Origin: Ophioderma brevispina
Taxonomy: Eukaryota > Echinodermata > Ophiuroidea > Amphilepidida > Ophiodermatidae
NCBI GenBank assembly: GCA_023653785.1
Contig: JAMKCH010012484.1
Coordinates: 1 to 64,000, forward strand
DNA length: 64,000 bases
Reading direction: 5' to 3'
In this document: piece by piece, positions 48,550 to 59,455 of the stretch
How positions within the stretch are numbered: the first letter of the stretch is position 1
Layout of the letters: the number at the start of each line of letters is the position of its first letter
Notes under the pieces: generated by a model
What the model saw: the letters and a program-made list of their open reading frames with translations, nothing else
What the model was told of the DNA's origin: nothing
Database searches by the model: none
Made by a program: the position numbers and the translations under genes

Positions 48550-49800
48550 TTTTCTTGAATCCTATCGATGAAAAGGAGATTCAACATTGTCAATGACATT
48601 CAAGAATGGCCAAAGCGCTGGCTCAATGATGTTAGCCCCTCGATCGTAAAGCGTTGTCATTCCCTTTATCTCCAAACCTATTACCTACATCTTCAATCTT
48701 CCCTTATCAAGGTATCTTTTTGCCCTCCCCCCCCGGCTCTCAAGGTTGCGAAGGGTTCATTCCTGTATTCAAGAAGACGATCCCCATGTCTTCTCCAACT
48801 GCCGCCCTATATCTCTTCTACCATGTTTTTCCAAAATCCTTGAACGCCTTATCTTACCAGGCTGACACTTTCTCACCCACTTCAACATTCTTATGATAAC
48901 AATACGCTTCTCAACACACTCCACTTCCCTTGCTCTTCGGATATCTACTAACATCTCTCTTCTCTAGCTGCCATTATCACACTATTTGGTTATCTCCTCC
49001 GATTTATCCAAAGCCTTCGACACCATCAACCATGATATTCTACTTGCCAACTTCACCAATACGGTATCCGTGGTGTTCCCTTAGACCTATTCTCCAGCTA
49101 TTTATCCAACGAACCATTCGCCTCTTTTGGTTCATACTCTTCCCCATTTCCTGCGGTGTCCCCTCATGGTCAATATTGGGTCCGCCCTACTTTTTCTACT
49201 ATATGTTAATGACATCACTTCCTTCCTCTTCCAAACATTTCTCTTTTGTATTATTTTGCCGACGACACCAATATATTTTTTTTATCACACGAACCTTACA
49301 CACTCACAAACATATTTAACAAAGAGCTAATTAATGTAAACTGGGTTAAAGGCTAACAACTTTCGCTTAATGACCAAAACTAACTATATTCACGTTACAA
49401 AAAAAACATGACACCCCGCCAACAACAAGCATGATGACATCACCGAATCCATTCACCCCGTATACAAAATTTCTAGTGTAATAATTGATCAAAAATCTTT
49501 CCTGGAAATATCACATTTCAAAAATTACAAATCAATTTCGAAGAACATCGGCATCCTTAGAATTCCGCTACACCCTTCCAAACACATTTTATTTTCCCTA
49601 TACAACAATTTAATACTGCCGTAGATATCGTACAGTAACATAGCTTGGGCATTACTGACGTAAAAATTAATAAACTGGATTGAAACTATTGTCATAGACT
49701 TTCTCCACATTCTAGTAAATTGGAACAATATTTCAAACTCCAAAAACGACCATGGCATCATCAATAACACCGAATACACAGCTCACACTAAACCAATGTT
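48550..49800 (+). mobile_element. Decayed LINE reverse transcriptase
   Basis: Plus-strand frames give, in order, NDIQEWPKRWLNDVSPSIVK, KVAKGSFLYSRR (frame-shifted), FSKIL-like text, LSKAFDTINHDILLA (about 49005-49050), RGVPLDLFSSYLSN, ISCGVPSWSILGPP (about 49156-49195), FADDTNIFF (about 49254-49285), and a VIIDQKSFLEISH segment near 49475. These are RT blocks with the conserved order PQGSILG then FADD. All frames are broken. The post-RT part resumes after the insertion at 49811-50157. Confidence 0.75.
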
Positions 49801-49810
49801 TCACAGTTAA

Positions 49811-50157
49811 AGTCTGACTCAGAGATTTCGAAATATTATTTTTTGTGTAATAATGAAAAATAGTCAACGAGAACTCAAAAAGGATAGTGACCTAAAAGGC
49901 CAATTCCGAATTTGAGATGAATCGATTTTTCGTTTGAATGCAGTAAACATTTATGTTAGTACAACGTCCCATGGATACGGTGTAACAAATTCCGGATCCG
50001 GAATTTTTAAAAATTTTGATTTTCTATGATGAACGGCAATTCGATTTAAGCTTAGCAATTCACACAGTGATTAGTATATGGACAACATTATGTATCATGC
50101 AATAAACCGATTTTTTTGTAATTGATGGCGCCCTCCTCAGGAATCTCTGAGCGGCCT
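49811..50157. mobile_element. TTAA-flanked MITE inside a LINE relic
   Basis: TTAA at 49807-49810 and 50158-50161 flanks termini AGTCTGACTCAGAGATTTC and (reverse) AGGCCGCTCAGAGATTCC. The 347-base insert separates RT-region sequence from the LINE's C-terminal tail (LNTLPNSFQDCLQQVTS at about 50229-50279). No ORF. TTAA targets are used by piggyBac and Kolobok transposons. Confidence 0.6.
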
Positions 50158-50179
50158 TTAAAAAACACTAACATTTTTG

Positions 50180-50910
50180 ATTTTAAACAAAACTACAAAC
50201 CTCATTTTTCATTATCGCTACAACTCAACACCCTGCCAAACTCATTTCAAGATTGTCTCCAACAAGTGACATCATGATACAACACTAGAATGCCTGCAAA
50301 TACATCACACTAAACCCAATCAATCTAATTAAATACTCAGTTAAATACACTAGTCCCTAATATGGAATGCACTTAGGGACAGATCATAAGCTCAAAATCA
50401 CTAGGGCTCTTAAACTTAACCTTAAACATGAATTGATTAATAATATTCAAATTAGTTATATTTTGTATAAAACCTCATCCTTTCCATTTCTAGTTGTTCA
50501 CTCGTTAATTGCCAATACCTTCACATCCTTGCATTCATCATTTCGTGTTTTGCTCACTAGAATCATATGTTTTTTGCCCCTAATCTTGTTAAAAATAATT
50601 GTCATGTCCTCGTCTTGTCTTGTCCTGTTTGTTTGTCTTGTCTTGTCCTTTTGTGTGTCCTTGTATGTCTAATCTTGTCCCGTCCTGTCACGTACTCCAA
50701 TATTAAAGACCTCTGTATAGTGAAAGGTGGAGCCATGCTCAAAGTCCAGCCGACTTATTATGACCTCTCCTGCGTTTAATTTATGTCTTTACTAAATTCA
50801 GTTAAAAAAACACATTTTCTCTTTTAATTTCTGTAATGAATTTTATCATTATGTAATGTATTGCTAATGAATATGCTATAAAACTTAACATTGAATTTGA
50901 ATTTGATCAA
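50180..50910 (+). mobile_element. 3' end of the 48.5-kb LINE
   Basis: Frames with LNTLPNSFQDCLQQVTS, KITRALKLNLKHELINN and LYKTSSFPF continue the ORF2 tail. The segment ends in AT-rich sequence with TTGAATTTGAATTTGA near 50894, like a LINE 3' microsatellite tail. TCCTGTCTTGTC-type sub-repeats lie at 50600-50690. Confidence 0.55.
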
Positions 50911-51074
50911 AGAGTCTAGCAAGCATTCTGGCATTCATATTCGGCAAGCATGATGGCAATTGTCCGGAAATATCTTTGTAGGTAATCATAAGTCTTAAAG
51001 ACAACACGCTCATTGATCGGTATTCCAATGGCACTCTTTAAGGAGGGATTAGGTGGTGTCTTTTTTGCGACCCT

Positions 51075-52740
51075 TTATTTCTCTGGCCGCTGCAATATCG
51101 TAGTTTCTCCTATCTCTAGCCGACATTCCCACAGTAGTGAAATTGGGCTAGTCAATGCGAGATAAAATAATTGAGTGGACGAGATGATGACAACCTCGAA
51201 CTTGCGAAGATGGAGGTTAACAAAGTTAGTGTTGACCTTCCCAGGTTCAGTCATGGACATTGTCTGTTCAAACGACACCAAGGTTTCTGATTTTCGAGGA
51301 CTGGAGAACATCCCACAGTCCCACCCCATGGTAATGTCCTTTGAATTGTCGATGTAATAGTGTGGACATGCAATGAAAAAAATATCTTTTTCATAATTTA
51401 GTTTGAGTTTGTTTACTGCGCATCCACTCACTGATATCATCATGTACAAAGAGATAACATCCTTAACCGCATTATCGAACAGTAATCAAAAGCTGCAGAA
51501 ATGATATCGGCATTAAGGATATCGGCACGCAAGACACGCAAAAAGTGCTGTTTTCAGTGCTGTGTCGTTCTTATATTAAGCCAATGACTGTAACTTCTCA
51601 TTTAAGTCAGTTGACGCATGATCTTTTATCTGGGCACTCATTATTTTCTCCACTGAACTTGGACACACAACTAAAATTTGACACAGGGCGATAATTTTGA
51701 GCACCTTTTTATCTATAGGGTAGGATTTTTTTTGGATGGTATCACTTCAGCCTTCTGGAGTTCATCAAGGGAAACACCATTGCAGATGGACTTGTTAATT
51801 ATCATTGTTAATGGCTCAGCCAGAGTTTTCCTTGAGTAACGCCATATGGAATGGTGTCTAAGGAACCTTATTTTGATGGATTTTGCATAACCTAAATTAC
51901 CGCTTCAACAGTGACTGAAACTCATGCATTGGGACAGTCTTATCCAGTACTGTCCAGCTTGGATCATTCATGTGAGTTGGACCAGAACAATTATCAAGGG
52001 CCCGTTTGATTCTGTATATTTTGTCGCTTAAAAACCTGGCAAATGAGCTACTTAGCTCAGTAACAGAATTGCAGTTAGAAAGTTGTTTAGGGTTCAGAAG
52101 CTTAAACAGAGTAGCAAACATGGTTTTGTTGTTTGCATTTTCTAATTGTTCCCTGTAATAAACCTCCTTACCACGGTAGATGATTTTACCAGTCACTGCT
52201 AATTGTATAGAGTATGCATGAAGATCGACACTATGCATCAAGATCGACACTCCAATTTATTATCTCTCTAAATGTCTACGTTCATGTCTAGCATCATCAA
52301 TATCTTTGTAAACCCTCGTCTTACCCAGCTTTTTTTGTTCCACGGTTTATCAAGGAAGGGGGTAGGTGGTTAACACCCCCTCATGAATTCGTTATAAAGT
52401 ACCCTATGCTTATGATTTTGAGTCTAGTGGATAGCTATGGCCCTATTCTTTCCATTGATACCGAAATAAATACAAAACATACCTAATATAGCGTCCAGCC
52501 CAGGCAAGATATCCGACCCAGCAAATAATCCATCTGCAAGACGAGATATGATCATATCCAGGGTGTGACCACCTTTATGTGTAGGGCCATATATAAAAAA
52601 AATAATCGACTCTGGTTTGGAGGGGAGGTCAACATTCGCGTTGAAATCGCCTAGCAGGAACAAGAGTCGTCTTATTGAGGAAGGTGGTGGGCGATACACA
52701 GGAATGAGACTAAAACTGGTTTTATTGATTACTACACAAG
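51075..52740 (-). mobile_element. Decayed L2/CR1-like LINE, minus strand
   Basis: Read 5' to 3' on the minus strand: an endonuclease piece with LLFLLGDFNANVDLPSK and GPTHKGGHTLDMIISRL (52699-52510); a linker with KEVYYREQLENANNKTMFAT, LLNPKQL and SVTELSSSFARFLSDKI (52175-52010); and the end of RT with VNKLKLNYEKDIFFIACPHY (51412-51353) and TMSMTEPGKVNTNFVNLHLR. The order matches one LINE copy that has lost the central RT catalytic part. Several stops. Confidence 0.75.
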
Positions 52741-53544
52741 TATGCTCAAAATAAGTTGTGTTGATGCATTTGTATGTATTGTGAATTTTAGGTGAGTTTT
52801 GTGGATGATCCAGATGTCACCATGATCATCAAACTTCCTGAGAAAGTATCAGCAATGCATATGCAGTAATCATTTTAAAATTTCTCTTCAAAGCTGTGAC
52901 GCGATTAATATTTTATATTAATTCGTCTAGCCCTGGTGTCTCATGAAAATACACTGTATGTCATGGCACCAATGGGTGTGCCAAATTGTTGCTAATCAGC
53001 AATTGGCTCAATCTTTGATGATCGTTTAATTAAATTTATCTCTGAGGGAAGTGGGATCCCATAAAACCGGTTTAACCCCGCCAGAGTCTGGTCCTAAGCC
53101 CAGAGACCTCAGAGAGTCGTTTGTATGATGCCCGCCCATGACAGGGAGATGTGCAGTTCAGGAAAACCACGTTGATTACAATATGGTGGCAGCTCTTCAA
53201 ATGTTTTTTTTTCTTATTTCAACAAAAGCATATTCGCTTCTCTTGATTTGTTGTTTGTGTCCCTTGGGCGCATTAGTAAATATATTATTATTATTTACCC
53301 AATAATCATTTGTTATCACCAATATCTGATGAGGAACACTTATGTGAGGCACTTGCAGTAGAGAATGTCTGGTCGAAACAGTAAAATGTTCATTACATCC
53401 AATGCATTCCTATTTACTTGAAAACACGAGAGTTCGTTCTGTTATTGTGACATCTTTTTTCGATAGTATTTTTAAAGGTATATACAAATAGCGAAGTAAA
53501 TATTGACAAAACTTTGCTTTGTTCAGTTGCGGCAATATGAGTTG

Positions 53545-53790
53545 GACCAAAGGGTTAGACTGGAATGTGCAGTTGGATCATCGTTCGCCTCATAAGCATA
53601 AGGTTTTGGTTTCGACCCCGCTGCCGCCAATGTGTTGTGCACTTGGGCAGGGCACTTAACCTCGCTTCCCTCTCTCCACCCAGGAGTATAAATGGGAATG
53701 TAAAACAGACTCGCTACGTTTGAGGAGTGGGGAACCCCCCAGCCCAAACGCCAGAAACAGAGAGATGGGCACTCCGCCTGCTGGCGCACC
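53545..53790 (+). mobile_element. tRNA-derived SINE
   Basis: Box-A-like TGTGCAGTTGGATC and box-B-like GGTTTCGACCCC (about 53608-53620) lie the right distance apart. They are followed by a core containing GCCAATGTGTTGTGCACTTG, GGGCACTTAACCTCG and CCCAGGAGTATAAATGGG. Order and wording match tRNA-headed SINEs common in marine invertebrates. The head is too degraded to be a functional tRNA gene. Confidence 0.65.
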
Positions 53791-53899
53791 ATTTACATTT
53801 TTTTACGGATTGTTGGACGGATTGCGTAGCAAAATCCGGCTTATGAACTGGCAATGTATGACTGGATGTGTTGTCGACTTGTCGTGTGTGTGTCTGGGA

Positions 53900-54775
53900 T
53901 ACAAAAAGGTCAACATTTTGCAATATCTTTTTTTCTAGATGAGCTAGAGTAGCCCCTACTAACCATGTAATTCATTCCCCCAGGGTCCTCCCCTGAGTCT
54001 GACAAGGGGTGGTGAAATGTCAAAAGGTCAACATTTCACAAAAAGGTCAACATTTTCCCCATATTTTTTTTCTTGATGAGCTAGAGTAGCCAAACTTGGG
54101 TATATTTTAGAAGGGTACAAGCCCCTACTAACCATGTAATTCATTCCCCCAGGGTCCTCTCCTGAGTCTGACGGGAGAGGGGTGGGGAAATGTCAAAAGG
54201 TCAACATTTCACAAAAAGGTCAACATTTTCCCCATATTTTTTTCTAGATGAGCTAGAGTAGCCAAACTTGGGTATATTGTAGGAGGGCACAAGCCCCTAC
54301 TAACCATGTAATTCCTTTCCCATGGGTCTTCCCTGGGTCTGACGGGGGGGGGGGGGGGTGGTGAAATGTCAAAAGGTCAACATTTCACAAAAAGGTCAAC
54401 ATTTTGCCATATTTTTTTCTAGATGAGCAAGAGTAGCCAAACTTGGGTATATTGTAGGAGGGCACAAGCCCATACTAACCATGTAATGCATTCCCCCAGG
54501 GTCCTCCCCTGGGTCTGAGGGGGATGTCAAAAAAGTCAACATTTCACAAAAAAGTCAACAATGACAACATTTTGCCATATTTTTTTCTAGATGAGCTAGA
54601 GTAGCCAAACTTGGGTATATTGTAGGAGAGGACAAGCCCCTACTAACCATGTAATTCATTCCCCCCCCAGGGGGGGAAATGTAAAAAAAAGTCAACATTT
54701 GGCCATATTTTTTTCTAGATTAGCTAGAGTAGCCAAACTTGGGTATATTGTAGGAGGGCACATGTGTAGGTCAAG
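53900..54775 (+). repeat. Tandem repeat, unit about 172 bp, five to six copies
   Basis: The anchor CTAGATGAGCTAGAGTAG(CC) occurs near 53935, 54072, 54244, 54419, 54587 and 54715. Each unit also has AACTTGGGTATATTGTAGG, CCCCTACTAACCATGTAATT, a CCCAGGGTCC/GGGTCTGACGGG G-rich part and two AAAAGGTCAACATT blocks. Spacings are 137, 172, 175, 168 and 128, so the first and last units are shortened. A 15-G run lies at 54344-54358. Confidence 0.85.
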
Positions 54776-55195
54776 ATGTCAAGATGCATATGAGGATCAG
54801 GTCCATGCAACAGTCCCTTTAGTATCCTGTATTGGAGTACTTGGAGCTCACTTATGAACTATGCATGTATACAATGTACACCCATATTATTCAACACCCT
54901 AGAGCTGCACCCTTGGGGAAAAAAGCATTGACGGTTTACCAATTTTTTGTACAAATGAATTTTGAAAAGTTTATGATACTGCTATTGCCGATACTGTTAT
55001 CGTTCTTTAATTCGTTTCTCATATACTACTTCCATGGTGTGCCATGACCGGCGTGTTTCCTAAGATTTACATAATATTCCGTAGTTGTCATTCCAATCAG
55101 TGTATGTAGTAATCACAGAAGTATTAGGACATTTGCTATTAGAAGTATTATAAGATATTTGATATTAAACGTTTTCTTTGTTTTTGAATTTCTAG

Positions 55196-55245
55196 ACCAT
55201 TCTATATGGAAATTTCAGCAAATACTTCGTCTGTCATGATCAAAG
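55196..55245 (+). CDS. Upstream exon of the NXPE-like gene
   Basis: A 50-base exon between the acceptor gaatttctag and the donor CAAAG|GTAAGAG. Its frame (PFYMEISANTSSVMIK, entered at codon position 3 and left in phase 1) joins the next exon at 55496 as an open reading frame with a Glu codon at the junction. NXPE proteins have a variable linker before the esterase domain, and this peptide would lie there. Further upstream exons encoding the neurexophilin-like part are not visible: 53.9-54.8 kb is tandem repeat, and earlier sequence is SINE and LINE. Confidence 0.6.
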
Positions 55246-55495
55246 GTAAGAGTCTATTTGCTTTAAACGTTTTTCTCATGCAAATGTTACCTACACAGAA
55301 TTGGTACACAAATCTATAGAGTAACGAATAATTATGAATATAATTTAGATCAAATTTGGGCTTCTCCGAAGCATTGCAAATAACACCCTCCTACAACCTC
55401 GCGTAAGGCATTTTATTATCGTCAGCCTTTGTGTAGAATTGTACACCATTGCATATGCTCTGCACAGTTCTGTTTTGCAACATGCTTTATTTCAG

Positions 55496-56322
55496 AAAGT
55501 CCTGCTACAAATGCAGTTGCAGTGAAGTCTTTACCACCTTGTAGAGCTCTGACACACGTCGAGTCACCAGCATCAAAACTTCCAGATGGATATTGGTTCA
55601 ATGGAACGTGGTTCTCGTTGCAATGTTCAGATTTCAGATCTTGGTCTGCTGAAGACATTGCCGCCTGCCTGTCAGGACGTCACGTGATCATGTTGGGAGA
55701 TTCCACACTTCTTCAGTGGGTAACAGCTTTAGATAAAATAATGACTGGAGGGTCAATAGATATGGAAGAGGACAACCCATTTTATCAATGGAGAAACTAC
55801 TCAACTTTTGATCTGACTTTCCATAGAAATCGGCTTGCAGTAGCGCTGCACGCACACTTCCCATTCAAAGGGAAAATGCAATTGATGGAACCCGAGCTAC
55901 TAAACAGTCTACCTCGAAATGCTAGGGATTGTAAGTACTTGGTTATAGTTGGCTTGTTAGCACACTTCGGCAGCTGGACTTCAGAAGCATATCGAGAAAG
56001 ATTACTTATGATTAAAATTGCTTTCAAGGAACTGCAGAAAGACTGTGGGTCTGATGTCATATTGGTGATTAAAAAAGGTAACCCTCGAAACCATCCGTTT
56101 TTTGAAGCCAGAGTGCACAGCAATAACTACGTATTCCAAATTATGAATGGAATAATGGAGGAAATATTTGGGGATATCGGCGCTATTTTCGTTGATGTCT
56201 GGGACATGGTGTTGTCTTATCCAAGCCCACTTAATATTCATATGCCACTGGGATGCGTACGTGGGGAACTTGATTTATTCTTTTCACAAGTATGCCACTT
56301 GGGGTTATACACCACACTGTAA
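55496..56322 (+). CDS. NXPE-family PC-esterase domain, C-terminal exon
   Basis: After the acceptor gctttatttcag the exon reads about 275 residues to TAA at 56320. NXPE proteins (neurexophilin and PC-esterase domain) are secreted or Golgi glycoproteins; their C-terminal SGNH-type domain resembles acyl esterases, and the substrate in invertebrates is unknown. Family marks visible in order are LPPC, GYWFNGTW, VIMLGDSTLLQW (nucleophile Ser at 55702-55704), a YSTFDLTFHRNR block, VGLLAHFGSW, VIKKGNP, VDVWDMVLSY and LNIHMP (candidate catalytic His at 56239-56241). The domain runs to the closing Cys (FFSQVC), so it looks complete and intact. Eight residues follow that Cys; the last two and the stop fall inside a hairpin MITE. 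The 5' part of the gene is missing from view, so it may be partial or a truncated copy. Confidence 0.85.
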
Positions 56323-56651
56323 AAACAGTGTTTGGAGAGTGAAGGCAAGGTGGTGTTTAGAGGGTTAATGTTTAGCAATTAAACACTTTGTGTTTAGAAA
56401 TTAAATATTTGGTGTTTAAAAATTAAACAGTTTGTGTTTAGATATTTGACATGTTTAGAAATTAAACGCTTAAACGTTTAATCTCTAAACATGTCAACTA
56501 TCTAAACACCAACTGTTTAATTTCTAAACACCAGATATTTAATTTCTAAACACCATGAGTTTAATTTCTAAACACAAAGTGTTTAATTGCTAAAAATTAA
56601 ACACCTAAACACCACCTTGCCTTCACTTTCTAAACACTGTTTTTAGGGTGC
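56315..56651. mobile_element. 337-bp palindromic MITE in the 3' end of the NXPE-like gene
   Basis: The two halves are near reverse complements along most of their length. The left end CACTGTAAAAACAGTG pairs with the right end CACTGTTTTTAGGGTG. GTGAAGGCAAGGTGGTGTTTA pairs with its complement near 56610-56633, and many TTTAG/CTAAA steps follow to a centre near 56470. It is AT-rich, has no ORF and no clear target duplication. It supplies the NXPE frame's stop codon and precedes the polyA signal, so in RNA it would form a long hairpin. Confidence 0.8.
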
Positions 56652-56797
56652 TAACTAGGCTGCCGTAAGGGTAAAGCATCTTAGGTGGACTACTTTCTTG
56701 CATGGTATCTAAAGAATCTGCTTTAAAATGTCTGAAAATGCACTGGTTATATTAAGAAAGTGATGTAATTTCATGATTGTATGGTATGTTTTCTCAA

Positions 56798-56803
56798 AAT
56801 AAA
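56798..56803 (+). terminator. PolyA signal AATAAA downstream of the NXPE-like gene
   Basis: AATAAA lies 476 bases after the stop at 56322 and beyond the hairpin MITE. If used, the MITE is wholly within the mRNA. Confidence 0.4.
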
Positions 56804-57073
56804 ATGACATTTGCACAGCATTGAGGCAATTTACTCAGCATTCATCAATTTTATACTTTTTGCTCACTATCAGCCGTACCGACTGGAGAACATTTTTTCT
56901 TCGTAACTAAAGCCATTTTTGCAATTCTGGTCATCATTTGTTAAAAATCTGTCATGGTGAATTTTGCTTGTATTTTGGCGTGATAATGTTACATTTCCTT
57001 TGTGAGAGATTCAAATGTGAAAGAAACGTGCCCAAAGTTGCCATAGACTTTACTGAGTTAATGGTAATTATAT

Positions 57074-57212
57074 AATATTGGATGGCTGAGGTTGATATCA
57101 GAAAATATCGCCCGAGCCTAGATCAAATATCGGGCGAGTCGAAGACGAGCCTGATATTTTCTTGGCGAGGGCGATATTTTCTGTTATCAGCCGAAAAAAG
57201 CCATCCAATATT
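57074..57212. mobile_element. Foldback MITE downstream of the NXPE-like gene
   Basis: AATATTGGATGGCT, then GATATCAGAAAATATCGCCC, is mirrored by GGGCGATATTTTCTG, TTATCAGCC and AGCCATCCAATATT. A second inner pair (ATATCGGGCGAGTC / GACGAGCCTGATAT) sits at the centre. About 140 bases. Confidence 0.7.
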
Positions 57213-57949
57213 ATTATTATTATGCAAGAAGAAGCTGACTTGACCAAAATAGTTTTAAAATGGCTTCAAAACTAATAAAAACAGAGTATTTGCTTGTCGA
57301 GTTGCATGACCGAATGCCCGATATTTTTTGCGTGTTGGGCGGTACGCGCTAATCGCACTGTGGTATTGCACCACAGATGCATAATAATTACAGTTACATA
57401 GTGTGCCCCCAAAACACTTTACCAATATAAACTTTTGATTAAAAGCTCGTATAAATGATTTTCAAAAGATAATAAGGTAAACTCCTCCCTGAAGTTTTTG
57501 TATACATTTTACAATACGATCTAAGCAAAACAGTAATATGCAGAACCCATTTGGTAAACCATATGCATTAGCGCTGCACGTCAATTGCAAAGTACAAAAC
57601 ACCGCAATGTAAACATAATTAAAAACAATTAGGTACTCTATTTTTATATACTTTTGTGAGTTTTTTTTTTCTTGTCCAAAATGTTATGTGCTAAGCTGAT
57701 GAGTGAACAAGCTAGCACTATCATCAGCATACAGCATGGAACAATCCGGATTCTCTCCCAGTCGGCCCAGTTTTAGTTCTTTTGTCTTTATTGAAAGCAC
57801 GTTATTTTCGGTGAAGAGCACTACGAACTCTCTTCGTGATCCATTGTATCCGATGTGTTTACTGTTTATTTTTGTGGAAATATGCTTAACCATTGTTTAA
57901 GTATGTTTTTTTACTTCACCCCATAAGTCGCCAACAGTAAAGCTAGTAT

Positions 57950-59455
57950 TGACCTTTTGAGTCATAGCCATAATGTTACTGACACCCCGACGCGTGTAAC
58001 TGAGGATTCCTCCTGTGTTGATGTAATTTTGTCAAATATTAATAAGATGTTCACGTCAGGTAATATACCTGTGAGTTTCAGTGACCATAATCTGATTTAC
58101 ATGACATAAAAAGCTCGTCCCATAAAAGGGAAACCTAGGATGATTAGAACTAGAACTTATCGTAAGTTTAATAATGACTCTTTTCAAGAAGATCTGGTTA
58201 AAATTTTACAATACCAGCACTATTGTAAGGGAACAAGTACGACAGTAAGATGTTATAGAAAACAATTAGATCTCTTTTGCCAACAACAACCAAAGCTAAT
58301 GTTAAAGAAATCATTGTGAGAACAAGCCCTTCAAAATTTGTTGATATTGAGATTGATTATGTTCTCAAGCAATTAACAACTCTTGCAGTTAACAAAGCCA
58401 CTGGCATTGATGGCCTGAGTTCGCGTTTGCTAAGGGCAGGTGCTAATCAGATTGCAAAACTCTTAATCCATATCACGAATCTTTCCTTTTCCACTGCCAC
58501 TATACCCGCTGAATGGAAAATGGCAATGGTTACCCCTTTCTTTAAGGATGGTTCAAAAACCGATTGTGGCAATTACAGGCCCATACCAGTTTTACCCGTG
58601 ATCTCCACAATCATTGAAAGGGCCATTCACAAACAAGTCTACGATCACTTAAACAAATGCACTTCTGTTTAAAAATATCAGGCTTCAGGGAGCAGCATTC
58701 CACCTTGACTGTAATTACCGATGCAACTGATTACGTACTCCATAACATGGATAGTGGGGCTTAAAGGTCCCAGGAAATGAGATAATAAACCTAGTCCAAA
58801 TCTTTACGGGGCATTCCATTCCAATAAACAGGGCCACAAAAAAGAATACATTACCAGTGACATCATTAGTGAAACTATTGATTTTCAGTCAGTGCCATGA
58901 ATAGATTCACACCAGTCACCTGGAATTTTCTATTACTCTCTGAAAAATCAATAGTCACTAATTGTCATCACCAACCCTAATATTGAATGCTTTCTCGCCC
59001 CTTCTTGTAGACTTGACACAAACCACATCAATTATATTTGCATTTCCTGGGACCTTTAAGATCTTTGATCTAAGAAGGCGTTTGACACTGTTAACTTTCA
59101 GGTGCTTATCTAAATTAAAACATCACGGTGTCATAGGTAATGAATGGAATTGGTTTTGAACTACCTTAGTAACCGCCAACAATGTACTTTGACACCATTA
59201 GCTAGGACCTCCTGCCGGTGAGTGAGTGTTGGTGTGCCACAGGGCTCCATTTTAGGAACTATATTTCTTGTAATTTTTATCAAAGACCTGCCTGATATCC
59301 TTACTGAGAGCAGAGCTGCTCTTTATGTTGATGATACAGCCAAATCTAGATGTGACATTGAAAATGTTCTAAACAGGGAGCTTGTTAGAATTGCTGTGTG
59401 GATACATGTTAACAAACTTACTATACCTAACAACAGAAATAGCTGACCAGTTCTG
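57950..59455 (+). mobile_element. Decayed LINE: endonuclease end and reverse transcriptase
   Basis: Plus-strand frames give SSCVDVILSNINKMFTSGNI, PVSFSDHNLIY (endonuclease end), KPRMIRTRTYRKFNNDSFQ, then an open 131-codon RT segment (58277-58669) with NKATGIDGLSSRLLRAGANQ, IPAEWKMAMVTPFFK, NYRPIPVLPVISTIIE. After a 291-base MITE the frame resumes with LRRRLTLLTF (a decayed DLRKAFDT block), SKLKHHGVIG, then VGVPQGSILG (59228-59257) and YVDDTAKS (59323-59346). Catalytic YVDD replaces the usual FADD. The frame breaks near 59445, and the tail resumes at about 60985. Confidence 0.8.
58765..59055. mobile_element. TTAA-flanked palindromic MITE inside the LINE
   Basis: TTAA at 58761-58764 and 59056-59059 flanks perfect 15-base termini AGGTCCCAGGAAATG / CATTTCCTGGGACCT. 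Inner segments also pair (GTGAAACTATTGATTTTCAG with CTGAAAAATCAATAGTCAC), so most of the 291 bases fold back. It cuts the LINE reading frame between MDSG and the DLRR block. Confidence 0.8.

Noticed and set aside
53562..53625. tRNA gene at the head of the SINE
   Set aside because: A and B boxes are present but the cloverleaf is badly degraded and the sequence continues into a SINE core.
57684..57893. Minus-strand ORF with a YADDS motif, suggesting a reverse transcriptase
   Set aside because: No PQGSILG-type block precedes it and no NKLSLN-type block follows; the rest of the frame has no RT character. A four-residue match is not enough.
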